Position numbers and translations under genes: made by a program. The notes below the pieces were generated by a model, which saw only the letters and a list, made by a program, of their open reading frames with translations, searched no databases and had not been told where the DNA came from. Positions 51,276 to 58,542 of a DNA stretch of 64,000 nucleotides are shown here, piece after piece (the stretch's first letter is position 1; the number at the start of each line of letters is the position of its first letter). The stretch spans positions 2,852,001-2,916,000 of the forward strand of contig OY782882.1 in the NCBI GenBank assembly GCA_963678485.1. The letters run 5' to 3'. This DNA is from CALGYY01 sp963678485 (GTDB lineage: Bacteria > Bacteroidota > Bacteroidia > Bacteroidales > CAIWKO01).

Positions 51276-51935
51276 CTAGGGTGTAGTGCTTTGTTCAGTG
51301 TTGTTGTTACCGAACAAAGCGTGAGGCTTTTCACTGAAGTGATTATTCATCGCAAAGACCATCAATACCACCATTGCAGCGAAGATCAGCAATACAAAGA
51401 ATTGAGTCAATGAGGTTTTTTGAATGTCATGTTTTTTCTTTACTTCACACACATCGCCGGGACAGTATTGAACTTTCTTTTTGAAGAAGAGCGGATAGAA
51501 TTTGCAACCTAAACAGATTCCGAAGACAGATTCAAAGAACAAAAATATCAGACAGATCAGGCAAATAATTCCTGTAATCATACTGTATGCATTCACAATG
51601 ATGAAAAAGACAAACATGGTTGCAGACAGCACCACTCCAATAATCCATGCAAACTTTTTTTGAGGAGCACCAACATATTCCGGTGTTTGTTTGCTCACGA
51701 TCAGGCGCGCAAGGATTAGCGTGGGCGCATATCTAGGACTAATAAAAACACGAATTAAAAAATCAGTTAGGAAGATGGTAATTATATATTTTATTGGTAC
51801 AAAATTACCTTTGAATATAATGAACATTAACGAAAGAAAGGTTGCTAAAAACAAGATTCCAGCAGCTGCGCGTATTTCGCGTTCATTCAGAACGGGGACA
51901 TCATAACCTTCTACTTTTTCTCCAAAATTTTTCAT
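51276..51935 (-). CDS. DUF4395 membrane protein
   Basis: 219 residues. The N-terminus VDVPVLNEREIRAAAG-like text followed by four hydrophobic helices (AAAGILFLATFLSLMFIIF, YIITIFLTDFLIRVFI, AWIIGVVLSATMFVFFIIVNA, IICLICLIFLFFESVFGICLGC) and the Cys-rich CLGCKFYPLFF fits the DUF4395 family. An additional CPGDVCE motif and a fifth helix lie near the C-terminus. Function unknown; family members often occur beside thiol or sulfur proteins. It is last gene of the minus-strand run behind the dehydrogenase. Confidence 0.82.
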   Translation of the reverse strand: MKNFGEKVEGYDVPVLNEREIRAAAGILFLATFLSLMFIIFKGNFVPIKYIITIFLTDFLIRVFISPRYAPTLILARLIVSKQTPEYVGAPQKKFAWIIGVVLSATMFVFFIIVNAYSMITGIICLICLIFLFFESVFGICLGCKFYPLFFKKKVQYCPGDVCEVKKKHDIQKTSLTQFFVLLIFAAMVVLMVFAMNNHFSEKPHALFGNNNTEQSTTP

Positions 51936-51944
51936 GTCAAATTA

Positions 51945-52373
51945 TTATTGATTATTATTTTTTTCTTTATAAAACCGTGATCCTATGATTCCGGCTAATA
52001 GCAATTCGCCCAGACCCCATAGTGTTCCTATAACAGTAAGTTTGACGGGCATGAATCCATATGCGAGAAGCGATGCATTACTTAAAAAGTAAGTCAGGAA
52101 CCAAAATGCAATCGCGACGATTACTGCAGTTTTTATTCCCGGCCCCAATGATCCTTTGGCTAAGGCATACAACAGAATCAATGAAATGCCAAAGATGAAG
52201 GAGATGGTGCAAAAGAATATCATCGCAGTTGTGCTTAAGGGTGGCAGTCCGCGACTTGCAAGTACGAGATCCATTTCATTACCAACCACAGGAACCATAG
52301 TAATAGCGCTAAGACTGATGATGACTCCTGCAATCAGTCCGCTTTTAAGTACACTTTTGATATTAATAGTCAT
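51945..52373 (-). CDS. Four-helix membrane protein of unknown function
   Basis: 142 residues from MTINIKSVLKSGLIAGVII (ATG at 52373, chosen because the longer frame overlaps the upstream dehydrogenase gene). Four helices: SGLIAGVIISLSAITMVPVV, TTAMIFFCTISFIFGISLILL, IKTAVIVAIAFWFLTYFL, and LTVIGTLWGLGELLLAGIIG. It resembles small DUF-type membrane proteins of Bacteroidota, but I cannot name the family. The gap to the DUF4395 gene is 9 bases. Confidence 0.72.
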   Translation of the reverse strand: MTINIKSVLKSGLIAGVIISLSAITMVPVVGNEMDLVLASRGLPPLSTTAMIFFCTISFIFGISLILLYALAKGSLGPGIKTAVIVAIAFWFLTYFLSNASLLAYGFMPVKLTVIGTLWGLGELLLAGIIGSRFYKEKNNNQ

Positions 52374-52389
52374 AGTATCTATATAACAT

Positions 52390-53322
52390 TTATTGAATGC
52401 TAATTGCAACACCACCTTTTTTATGACCCAAACCAACATAGCGATGAGCTTCTACAATTTCCTCCAGTGGGTAACATTTGTCGATGATGGTTTTTATATG
52501 TCCTGCTTCAACCAATTGCTTAATCGTTTCGAGGCGTTCTGACTCCAGCAATAAATTCCCATCGTCAATAGAAACATACAAACCACCTTGTGCAAGTGCC
52601 GATTTACAGGCTTTTTTGAGCGCTGATGTTTTTTTTCTGCCGACAGCATCAAGGATAAAATCGAAGGTTGTTCCGGGGCTTAGTGTGTCTTCTTTCGTAT
52701 AGTCAATGAGAGTATCGGCACCCAAGGACTTGACCAATTCAAGATTCGCGGTACTACATACCGCAGTGACCTTTGCACCTAGATATTTTGCGTATTGTAT
52801 GGCGGTTGTCCCGCTGGTTCCTGATGCCCCGTAAATAAGCACATTCTGTCCCGCACGTATATTTCCTTTGTCAATGTATTGAAATGCTAAAAGTCCGCCA
52901 TAAGCGGCAACTGTGGCTTCCTCATACGATATATTCGCTGGTTTTAAGGCCAGACAACCATATGTTGAGTCTGTTTCTTTCATGCAGGTATATTCAGCGT
53001 AAGCGCCCAGACCGAACCCCGTGAGACCATACACCTGATCACCAACTTTAAATCGTTTGATTTCTGAACCTATTGCTTCTATTTCACCTGCGAGTACCAG
53101 GCCTATGATCGACTTTCTGGGTTTAGTGATGCCCAGCATTAGTCGCATGGGAATCATGTATTGGATGGGTAGTTGTGAGCTCCGGATGAAGATATCGCTT
53201 GCCGTGACGGCTGATGCATGTATTTTTATCAAGACTTCATTTTTTTTTGGAGATGGTTTTTCTACGTCTTTTATCTGTAGAATCTCCGGGGGGCCATATT
53301 TTGGGCAAATTACTGCTTTCAT
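52390..53322 (-). CDS. Zinc-free medium-chain dehydrogenase/reductase (quinone oxidoreductase-like)
   Basis: 310 residues. The N-terminal GroES-like domain has MKAVICPKYGPPEILQIKDVEKPSPKKNEVLIKIHASAVTASDIFIR, typical of NADPH:quinone reductase or NAD(P)-dependent alcohol dehydrogenases without structural zinc. The Rossmann part has LIYGASGTSGTTAIQYAKYLGAKVTAVCST, LGADTLIDYTKED, FDFILDAVGRKKTSALKKA, and the end HIKTIIDKCYPLEEIVEAHRYVGLGHKKGGVAISI. It lies 4 bases after the XRE regulator and is likely regulated by it. Substrate unknown; enals and quinones are typical of the group. Confidence 0.92.
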   Translation of the reverse strand: MKAVICPKYGPPEILQIKDVEKPSPKKNEVLIKIHASAVTASDIFIRSSQLPIQYMIPMRLMLGITKPRKSIIGLVLAGEIEAIGSEIKRFKVGDQVYGLTGFGLGAYAEYTCMKETDSTYGCLALKPANISYEEATVAAYGGLLAFQYIDKGNIRAGQNVLIYGASGTSGTTAIQYAKYLGAKVTAVCSTANLELVKSLGADTLIDYTKEDTLSPGTTFDFILDAVGRKKTSALKKACKSALAQGGLYVSIDDGNLLLESERLETIKQLVEAGHIKTIIDKCYPLEEIVEAHRYVGLGHKKGGVAISIQ

Positions 53323-53326
53323 AGAA

Positions 53327-53569
53327 TCAGGATTTTGTTTTTTTTGACTCAGGTTTTAATTCTTCAAAACTGAACACTTCCTGCAACGGGACATTGAAGA
53401 CGATTGCGATACGAAATGCCAGTTCAAGGGTAGGAAAGTATTTGCCATTTTCAATAGCAACGATGGTTTGTCGTGTAACGCCAGTTTTATCGGCCAGTTC
53501 CTGCTGTGTCATTTCTTCGGCATGAAAACGCAGCTTACGAATATTGTTATAAATAATGCATTTGCTCAT
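53327..53569 (-). CDS. XRE-family transcriptional regulator
   Basis: 80 residues from the ATG at 53569. The helix-turn-helix is clear: MTQQELADKTGVTRQTIVAIENGKYFPTLELAFRIAIVFNVPLQEVFSFEE. Proteins of this size and wording (RQTIVAIENGKY.P) commonly regulate an adjacent small membrane protein. The upstream membrane gene ends one base before this start, and the dehydrogenase starts 4 bases after its stop, so all three are probably co-transcribed. Confidence 0.9.
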   Translation of the reverse strand: MSKCIIYNNIRKLRFHAEEMTQQELADKTGVTRQTIVAIENGKYFPTLELAFRIAIVFNVPLQEVFSFEELKPESKKTKS

Positions 53570-53570
53570 A

Positions 53571-54017
53571 TTAACATCCTTTCCGATAAAAGTAAATCTT
53601 AGAGAGTTCCGATATAATGCCGGAAATAAAGCCTGAAGCGACAAGGGTAAGAAACATAACATAGGGAGGTAAATCCAACACCAGTAGGATCATCGATAGC
53701 AAAAACCCAGCGGTGAAGATCCAGTGAGAAATACGAATAGCTTTAAGTTCGATAAGTTTATCGCGCTCATCCGATTTAGTTTCCATATCTTCTTTCGTCA
53801 CAATTTTGTTTATAATGGCAAATATGATATGAATAATTATTTGTGATACTATAGTTATAGGTATCAAAATTAAAAAGGCTTTTCCCCAAAATTTGAAATC
53901 ATTTAATAATGTAATATTTGCCACAATATAGTTTTCATAAATGTATAATGAATACGCGGCAAAAATTAGCAGCAAGCTTACTGCTGTTACCAGAATTTGT
54001 TTCTCTTTTATGCCCAT
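53571..54017 (-). CDS. Small membrane protein, partner of the XRE regulator
   Basis: 148 residues with four helices in two pairs: ILVTAVSLLLIFAAYSLYIY, FWGKAFLILIPITIVSQIIIHIIFAII, then a charged loop EDMETKSDERDKLIELKAIRISH, then WIFTAGFLLSMILLVLDLP and VMFLTLVASGFISGIISELSKIYFY. The loop DERDKLIELKAIRISH is typical of a DUF2178-like family that is often coupled to an XRE gene. Function unknown. It has a strong promoter about 55 bases upstream. Confidence 0.8.
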   Translation of the reverse strand: MGIKEKQILVTAVSLLLIFAAYSLYIYENYIVANITLLNDFKFWGKAFLILIPITIVSQIIIHIIFAIINKIVTKEDMETKSDERDKLIELKAIRISHWIFTAGFLLSMILLVLDLPPYVMFLTLVASGFISGIISELSKIYFYRKGC

Positions 54018-54069
54018 GATAAATTTCGTTTGTCTGTTAATTTATACTTTATGTTAAGAAATAACGACA

Positions 54070-54099
54070 CAAAGATAAACATATTATACAAGATGTCAA
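54070..54099 (-). promoter_or_regulatory. Predicted promoter of the membrane protein-XRE-dehydrogenase operon
   Basis: Minus strand: TTG (54099-54097), 19-base spacer, TATCTTTG (54077-54070). The TTG lies within TTGACA, inside an inverted repeat TGTC...GACA that could be the XRE operator. Confidence 0.7.
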
Positions 54100-54356
54100 G
54101 AAAATTAGACATTATTTTGCAAAATATTTTGTTGATGACTGATTTGTAGTGGTTTGGGTCAGGGCGGTTTTGTGGTCATTGGGATTATTTGGGCTTTATA
54201 GTTATTGAAGTTAACTGGTTTTTGTGGTTATTGATGTCTTATAATAGCATGGAGCTATGCAGTCAAAGGAATCACTATTAATCTCCTGACCTTTCACGTC
54301 AACCCCTGAAAGATGCCACTCACACTAATTCAAATTCCTTCCTGATAGCTTGCAGC

Positions 54357-54388
54357 TTTGGATAGTCAGGAAATTATCCCTATCTTCG
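54357..54388 (+). promoter_or_regulatory. Predicted promoter of the PAS gene
   Basis: TTTG at 54357-54360, a 20-base spacer and TATCTTCG at 54381-54388 (one mismatch to TAnnTTTG), about 25 bases before the ATG. Confidence 0.5.
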
Positions 54389-54413
54389 TTGTACAACTAA
54401 AACTTATACCGCT

Positions 54414-54827
54414 ATGAAAGATATGATTGATTTGATGAATAAAGATGTGGTCATGGCCATACTGGAGAACATTCCTATTGAAATTACTGTGATTGATGCC
54501 AACGATGAAGTGATAGGCTGGAATAAAAATGAAGACCGATTATTCAAAAGACCTCTCACATCGATGGGTTTGAATTTTAGGGAATGTCATCCCAAAGAAA
54601 GTCTGGATAAGGTAGAACGCATTGTTAATGAGATGAGGGCTGGAACCCGCGATAATGCAAGATTCTGGATTGATATGAAAGTTAAGGAAGACGAAAATCC
54701 TCACAAAATTCTGATAGAGTTTTTTGCATTGCGCAGTCCCGAAGGCAACTACCTTGGTTGCATGGAATGTACTCAGGATGTAGAAGACAAGATGCACCTC
54801 GAAGGTCAGAAAAGACTGCTGGACTAG
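54414..54827 (+). CDS. Stand-alone PAS domain protein (DUF438 C-terminal/PAS_10 type)
   Basis: 137 residues that are essentially one PAS domain: ILENIPIEITVIDANDEVIGWNKNEDRLFKRP, LNFRECHPKESLDKVERIVNEMRAGTRDNARFWIDM, HKILIEFFALRSPEGNYLGCMECTQDVEDKMHLEGQKRLLD. The CHPKESL motif, the FWI segment and the LEGQKRLLD close are typical of the PAS module at the end of DUF438 proteins, which in other bacteria carry hemerythrin-like domains. Here it stands alone without kinase or hemerythrin. It is probably a small-ligand or redox sensor acting in trans. Confidence 0.85.
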   Translation: MKDMIDLMNKDVVMAILENIPIEITVIDANDEVIGWNKNEDRLFKRPLTSMGLNFRECHPKESLDKVERIVNEMRAGTRDNARFWIDMKVKEDENPHKILIEFFALRSPEGNYLGCMECTQDVEDKMHLEGQKRLLD

Positions 54828-54929
54828 GAGGAGAATGAAATGTGCTTGTGAGCCATCTTGTGTTTACAATACGCATTCAAACATTCACCATTTCAGTGGC
54901 AGTGTATAATTGCAACAATTAATATGTAA

Positions 54930-54959
54930 GAATGAAAGTCATTGGCTTTCATTCTTTTT
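54930..54959 (+). terminator. Intrinsic terminator
   Basis: GAATGAAAG - TCATTGG - CTTTCATTC followed by TTTTTA, about 100 bases after the PAS stop. Its end touches the stop of the convergent gene. Confidence 0.85.
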
Positions 54960-56418
54960 ATTTCATCCCACTCATATCAAGTGTTCTCAATGCAAAGTAA
55001 TAATCTTTATTGTATTTGAGGCCACAGGCGATTGCAATCCGACCATCATCTAACATACAAACTCCCGATAAGGATGAATAGCAATATGTATATTTTTCAG
55101 GTAGTGCGTCGTTTTCAGCTTTCACCATCGTAAGCGTTCCGTCAGCAGTGAGTTTTGCAATGCCACTGTTGGCCTCTAAGGGAGCATAAAGAATCAAATA
55201 ATCTTTATCCATTGGAAAAATCTTTACACTCACATCATCTGAATTGAGCGTGCTTTCTCTAACAATCATTTTATTCCAAATCAAGTCACCGTTAAAGCCA
55301 ATTTTTATAAAACTAATGCACTTTCCATATACTGCATCACTGTATTCCCGGTAATCCGAAACATAAATAATTCCATCGTCGCACAAAAGAAGTTGTGTGG
55401 GTTTTGCAATTTGCTTGCTATAACGAGAATATTCCGGATGCTGCTTATAATAGTCTTTGTCGAACAATAAGGTGTTGACGATTGATTCAGTTTCATCATT
55501 CATGCTGATTTTTGCAAACTCAATTTTATTCACTCCGGTTACTCCCGCCAGCGTACGCGTTGGTGTTTCTGTTGAACACACAATGATATTTCCATCAGGA
55601 GTGGTCAGAAATTTCGATGATGATTCTTTAGCATTTACAGCAGAGACTTTTCTTTTTTGTATGCTCCCCGGCTGATCGTAAACTGCCACTGTAATGCCCT
55701 CTATTGGCTGACTTGAAGGGGTTGCTGCTGGATAAGCGACGGCATATAATTTACTGTTATAATAATCGAATGACACATCGGTCATTCGTGTGCCAGCATT
55801 TCCAATATCTTCCAATTTCAATATATCCTTCCACACACACTTCATGGTTTTATCATAAACGCGGAGATGTACATGAAATTTGTGATCCGATAAGGCATTC
55901 CAATTGATCATTTCTTCAATGCCAATAATAAGGTACTCCCCATCGACCGATGTTTCAATAAAGGCTTTATCGCAAAACTCACTTTTATCATCCTGTGCTT
56001 TAAAAACCTCATCAACGACTAATTCATTCCCTGGAATATGCGCTTGAATTTTGTACAATACTGGCAAGGCATTCGGGCGACCACTTACCGGTAATTTATC
56101 CAATCCAACAACTACTGCATAATTGCCAAATGTTGTAATTCTTAAAAATGAAGGAAGGTCACCTGGGAATGTATAATCCTTTAATCGTCCCATATCATTG
56201 TCGAATGCACGCAAACCAAAATTGTATCGGTCGTGAATACCATCTTTTTTAATAACAACGGTGTTACAACCACCATCAACAGCGCTCAAAATATTATAAA
56301 ATTTTACTTCAACATCATCCAAATTTTCAACTACATAATTGGAGAATTTTTGAGCCTTGATAGAAAAGCTACTGAAGACTATACTAGCAAATAGAATACA
56401 AAGGGTTCTTGTTTTCAT
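54958..56418 (-). CDS. Secreted protein of unknown function, beta-propeller-like
   Basis: 486 residues: signal peptide MKTRTLCILFASIVFSSFSIKAQ, then repeated beta-rich units such as FGNYAVVVGLDKLPV, VDGEYLIIGIEEM, YNSKLYAVAYPAA, TPDGNIIVCSTETPT, CDDGIIYVSDYREY, DKDYLILYAPLE and LDDGRIAIACGL. The recurrent 'DGxIxV' pattern at about 50-residue spacing suggests a seven- or eight-blade propeller. There is no sorting domain at the C-terminus (ends LRTLDMSGMK). Family not recognised. A TACATTTG box (56446-56439, minus) about 20 bases upstream is a likely -7 element. Confidence 0.75.
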   Translation of the reverse strand: MKTRTLCILFASIVFSSFSIKAQKFSNYVVENLDDVEVKFYNILSAVDGGCNTVVIKKDGIHDRYNFGLRAFDNDMGRLKDYTFPGDLPSFLRITTFGNYAVVVGLDKLPVSGRPNALPVLYKIQAHIPGNELVVDEVFKAQDDKSEFCDKAFIETSVDGEYLIIGIEEMINWNALSDHKFHVHLRVYDKTMKCVWKDILKLEDIGNAGTRMTDVSFDYYNSKLYAVAYPAATPSSQPIEGITVAVYDQPGSIQKRKVSAVNAKESSSKFLTTPDGNIIVCSTETPTRTLAGVTGVNKIEFAKISMNDETESIVNTLLFDKDYYKQHPEYSRYSKQIAKPTQLLLCDDGIIYVSDYREYSDAVYGKCISFIKIGFNGDLIWNKMIVRESTLNSDDVSVKIFPMDKDYLILYAPLEANSGIAKLTADGTLTMVKAENDALPEKYTYCYSSLSGVCMLDDGRIAIACGLKYNKDYYFALRTLDMSGMK

Positions 56419-56822
56419 ATGATAAAATAATTATATGACAAATGTATGTATTTTTCCGAATACTCATTTTTTACAGTTGCAAAATATTGTACGCTTTGAT
56501 GGTAACGTAGTGTTTCATCGATAGCCACCAACGTTTTATTCGTGAGCCTTGGTTTTTAAAAGCCGAAGGCGAATTAAAAGCCTTAGGCGAACAATCCCGC
56601 CAACGGCGGAGGGTATAATACCACGCCCTTCTAGGGCGGAATGTTGGGGTCGGGGGCACGCAGAGTGGGATTTCGTGAACTCAACTTGCCCAGGAGTTCT
56701 TACCCGTGATTAATCTAATCCCATGAATGTCTAACCTATCTGAACTATGAAAGTATTTAAAAAGTATTATGCATGTTAATACACATCATATAAAATATTT
56801 ATATTTGTGAAAAATTTAGCCT
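56419..56822. other. Intergenic region with a hairpin-rich repeat
   Basis: 404 bases. The centre (56568-56640) is a repeat-like GC-rich element; a TATATTTG box at 56800-56807, 16 bases before the next ATG, is probably the -7 element of the downstream lipoprotein gene. No gene seen. Confidence 0.55.
56568..56640. repeat. REP-like element with two hairpins
   Basis: CCGCC-AAC-GGCGG at 56597-56609 and CGCCCT-TCT-AGGGCG at 56624-56638, preceded by two near-identical AAAGCC(GA/TT)AGGCGAA units. GC content is far above the surroundings. The form resembles dispersed Bacteroidota intergenic repeats. Confidence 0.55.
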
Positions 56823-57407
56823 ATGAAAACGACTGCTTATTTATTCTTATTAGCCGGTTTTTTGACCTTTGCATCTTGTAATAATGATGATGACAATACT
56901 GATCCAACGCCTGCAACGCCTGCTACTACAGCCGGTACAATGTCCTTCACCAAAAACGGGGTTTCCTATACTTGTACCTCCTTTAATAATACCTTACTCA
57001 TCCAAAGTGGTTCTGGAGTGCAAGGACGCCGGCTGGATATTCGCGGTTCTTTTGATAATGGAAAAATATTGATTGTTTCTGTATCAAACTGTGACTGGCA
57101 AAATCCTCCAGCAAATGGAGTATTAGTAAAACTGTACGACACCCGTATCGGAGGGCCTAATTCTGCATGTCAGGATGTTGGCGGATACACCTATTGCGAT
57201 GGAGCGTTGGGAACGTATATGATGACTTCCTCAAACTACCACATGACCTTTAGTGAAGACATTGAAGGTTCAGTAACGATTTCCGCTTGTAATACCACGG
57301 ACAAAAAAGTGTCGGGGAGCTTTTCTTTTATTACCTCCGATGCAGCGGAAACGGTCTTTGATACAATTCAGGGAACTTTTGCCAATCAGGTTTATACTGT
57401 TCAGTAA
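56823..57407 (+). CDS. Lipoprotein of unknown function (DUF6252-like)
   Basis: 194 residues: lipobox LTFASC with Cys19 followed by an acidic NNDDDNTDPTP stretch and a TP-rich linker. The mature domain starts TMSFTKNGVSYTCTSFNNTLLIQSG, contains four further Cys (CDW, ACQD, YTYCDG, SACNTT) and ends in GSFSFITSDAAETVFDTIQGTFANQVY. The N-terminal FTKNG motif and the terminal G-F-F-x(n)-I--G-F pattern resemble DUF6252-type Bacteroidota lipoproteins; this is a guess from style. It stands alone between repeat-rich regions. Confidence 0.75.
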   Translation: MKTTAYLFLLAGFLTFASCNNDDDNTDPTPATPATTAGTMSFTKNGVSYTCTSFNNTLLIQSGSGVQGRRLDIRGSFDNGKILIVSVSNCDWQNPPANGVLVKLYDTRIGGPNSACQDVGGYTYCDGALGTYMMTSSNYHMTFSEDIEGSVTISACNTTDKKVSGSFSFITSDAAETVFDTIQGTFANQVYTVQ

Positions 57408-57460
57408 TTGGTAGGTGCTTCTTTGGGGAGCCATGCATTTTCATGGATACTCCACGAAAC

Positions 57461-57492
57461 CGAGGGATTCCGGATTAAGTCCGGAATGACTG
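57461..57492. repeat. REP palindrome, copy 1
   Basis: GAGGG followed by ATTCCGGATTAAGTCCGGAAT and GACTG; the palindrome has one mismatch. The downstream 100 bases recur after copy 3. Confidence 0.85.
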
Positions 57493-57588
57493 ATATATGA
57501 TGGGTGCGTCTAGAGCCAAAAGGTTTTAACTAATTAACTTTTTGACTTATCAACTAGTTGACTCCAATCTCAGAACAAAACCCGTAAT

Positions 57589-57620
57589 CGAGGGATTCCG
57601 GATTAAATCCGGAATGACTG
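57589..57620. repeat. REP palindrome, copy 2
   Basis: Perfect inverted repeat ATTCCGGATT-A-AATCCGGAAT with the same flanks (CGAGGG, GACTG), 128 bases after copy 1. Confidence 0.88.
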
Positions 57621-57827
57621 CTTTATGGTTGTTGTGCTTGAAACGGATCAAGCCAGATTGTTGAGGAGAAAAAAAATAACCAAATGCGGCAACAACTTAG
57701 AGCCAAAAGAAGGTTTGTCACAATTAGCAAGAGTGCGGCTAAATTGGTTGTTTATTTCTATTAATTCCACCATTTTTCTTGACAAAAATGGTGGAGCCAA
57801 AAGTCAAGTCAAAGCAATATGCTATCC

Positions 57828-58076
57828 CCCCCGCTCTCGCCAACGGCCGCAAATCACGCAAGGTAGTGCCGAAAACGCCAATTGACGGCAGTTCTTTAAT
57901 GTGACAATAAACTTCATTTCGCTCATTGAATTTTCTTTTTGTCGTTTTCGACAGAGCCGACAGCGAAAAAACCGCTGTCTGGCCCCTTGCGGATTTGCGT
58001 GCCGTTGACGATTCACAGCCTGCCCACGCCCGCTTGCTTTGACAGACCCGCGCACACGCTTTGAACATTAGCATTG
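57828..58076. other. GC-rich non-coding island
   Basis: About 250 bases with clearly higher GC than the surrounding AT-rich DNA. It contains a hairpin GACAGCG-N7-CGCTGTC (57959-57979) and several TCGCCAACGGC-type motifs. Reading frames through it have unnatural composition, so it is probably a repeat or structured RNA element. Confidence 0.45.
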
Positions 58077-58219
58077 CATAATTTCAAGACAGTAAAATAA
58101 CCACAAAGTACAAATGGTATTGGCTTGATAAACTATTAAAAACACAGATGCACAAAATGATAGATACGTTTAATTTATGTTGATGGCAAATGTCACAAAC
58201 AATAGCTGCAAATGAAACT

Positions 58220-58249
58220 CATTCGTGTTCATTCGTGGTATTCGTAGTT
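58220..58249. repeat. Three tandem 10-base units
   Basis: CATTCGTGTT, CATTCGTGGT, ATTCGTAGTT in succession, just before TAAAGAAAGG. Short ATTCGTG tandems occur, as I recall, in other Bacteroidota intergenic DNA. Confidence 0.6.
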
Positions 58250-58383
58250 AAAGAAAGGTTTCAAAATCTAATTTTTTCTATGAATAGTATTCTTACTCCT
58301 CAACTTTTCAGCTTGATCCCTTGAAACCTGGGGAATCGTACTAATTAACTATTTGACTCCAATCTCTGTACAATACCCGAAAT

Positions 58384-58415
58384 CGAGGGATTCCGGATTA
58401 AATCCGGAATGACTG
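58384..58415. repeat. REP palindrome, copy 3
   Basis: Same sequence as copy 2 with the same flanks; the following TGATGGGTGCGCCTAGAGCC matches the text after copy 1 with small changes, so the whole unit of about 130 bases is duplicated. Confidence 0.88.
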
Positions 58416-58486
58416 CTGCATGATGGGTGCGCCTAGAGCCATAAGGTTTTAACTATTTAACTAATCAACTAGTTAACTCCAAATAT

Positions 58487-58521
58487 AAAAAAAGGCCATC
58501 TCAAAATCGAGACAGCCTTTT
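58487..58521 (-). terminator. Intrinsic terminator of the giant repeat-protein gene
   Basis: Read on the minus strand: AAAAGGCTGTCTC - GATTTT - GAGATGGCCTTTTTTT, 11 of 13 stem positions paired, followed by a T-run, about 20 bases after the stop. Confidence 0.88.
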
Positions 58522-58542
58522 GCACATGGAATTGTAGTTGTT

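Larger units (their letters stand above)
54018..54413. other. Divergent intergenic region between the XRE operon and the PAS gene
   Basis: 396 bases without a gene. It contains a minus-strand promoter at 54070-54099 and a probable plus-strand promoter at 54357-54388. TGTC-N10-GACA (54094-54111) and ATAGC-N5-GCTAT near 54243 are short inverted repeats that may bind regulators. Confidence 0.55.
57408..58542. other. 1.1-kb non-coding stretch rich in repeats
   Basis: No gene supported. It holds three REP palindromes, two partial copies of a longer unit (the palindrome followed by ATGGGTGCG.CTAGAGCC, AGGTTTTAACT and AACTAGTT.ACTCC), a GC-rich island at 57828-58076, a 10-base tandem at 58220-58249 and, at the right end, the terminator of the giant gene. 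Confidence 0.7.

Noticed and set aside
56471..56659. 62-codon minus-strand frame
   Set aside because: Consists of the hairpin repeat read through; Arg/Trp-rich translation is an artefact of the GC-rich palindromes.
57625..58074. Several frames of 77-111 codons on both strands in the repeat-rich region
   Set aside because: They cross the AT-rich/GC-rich boundary and have incoherent composition; better explained as non-coding repeat DNA.
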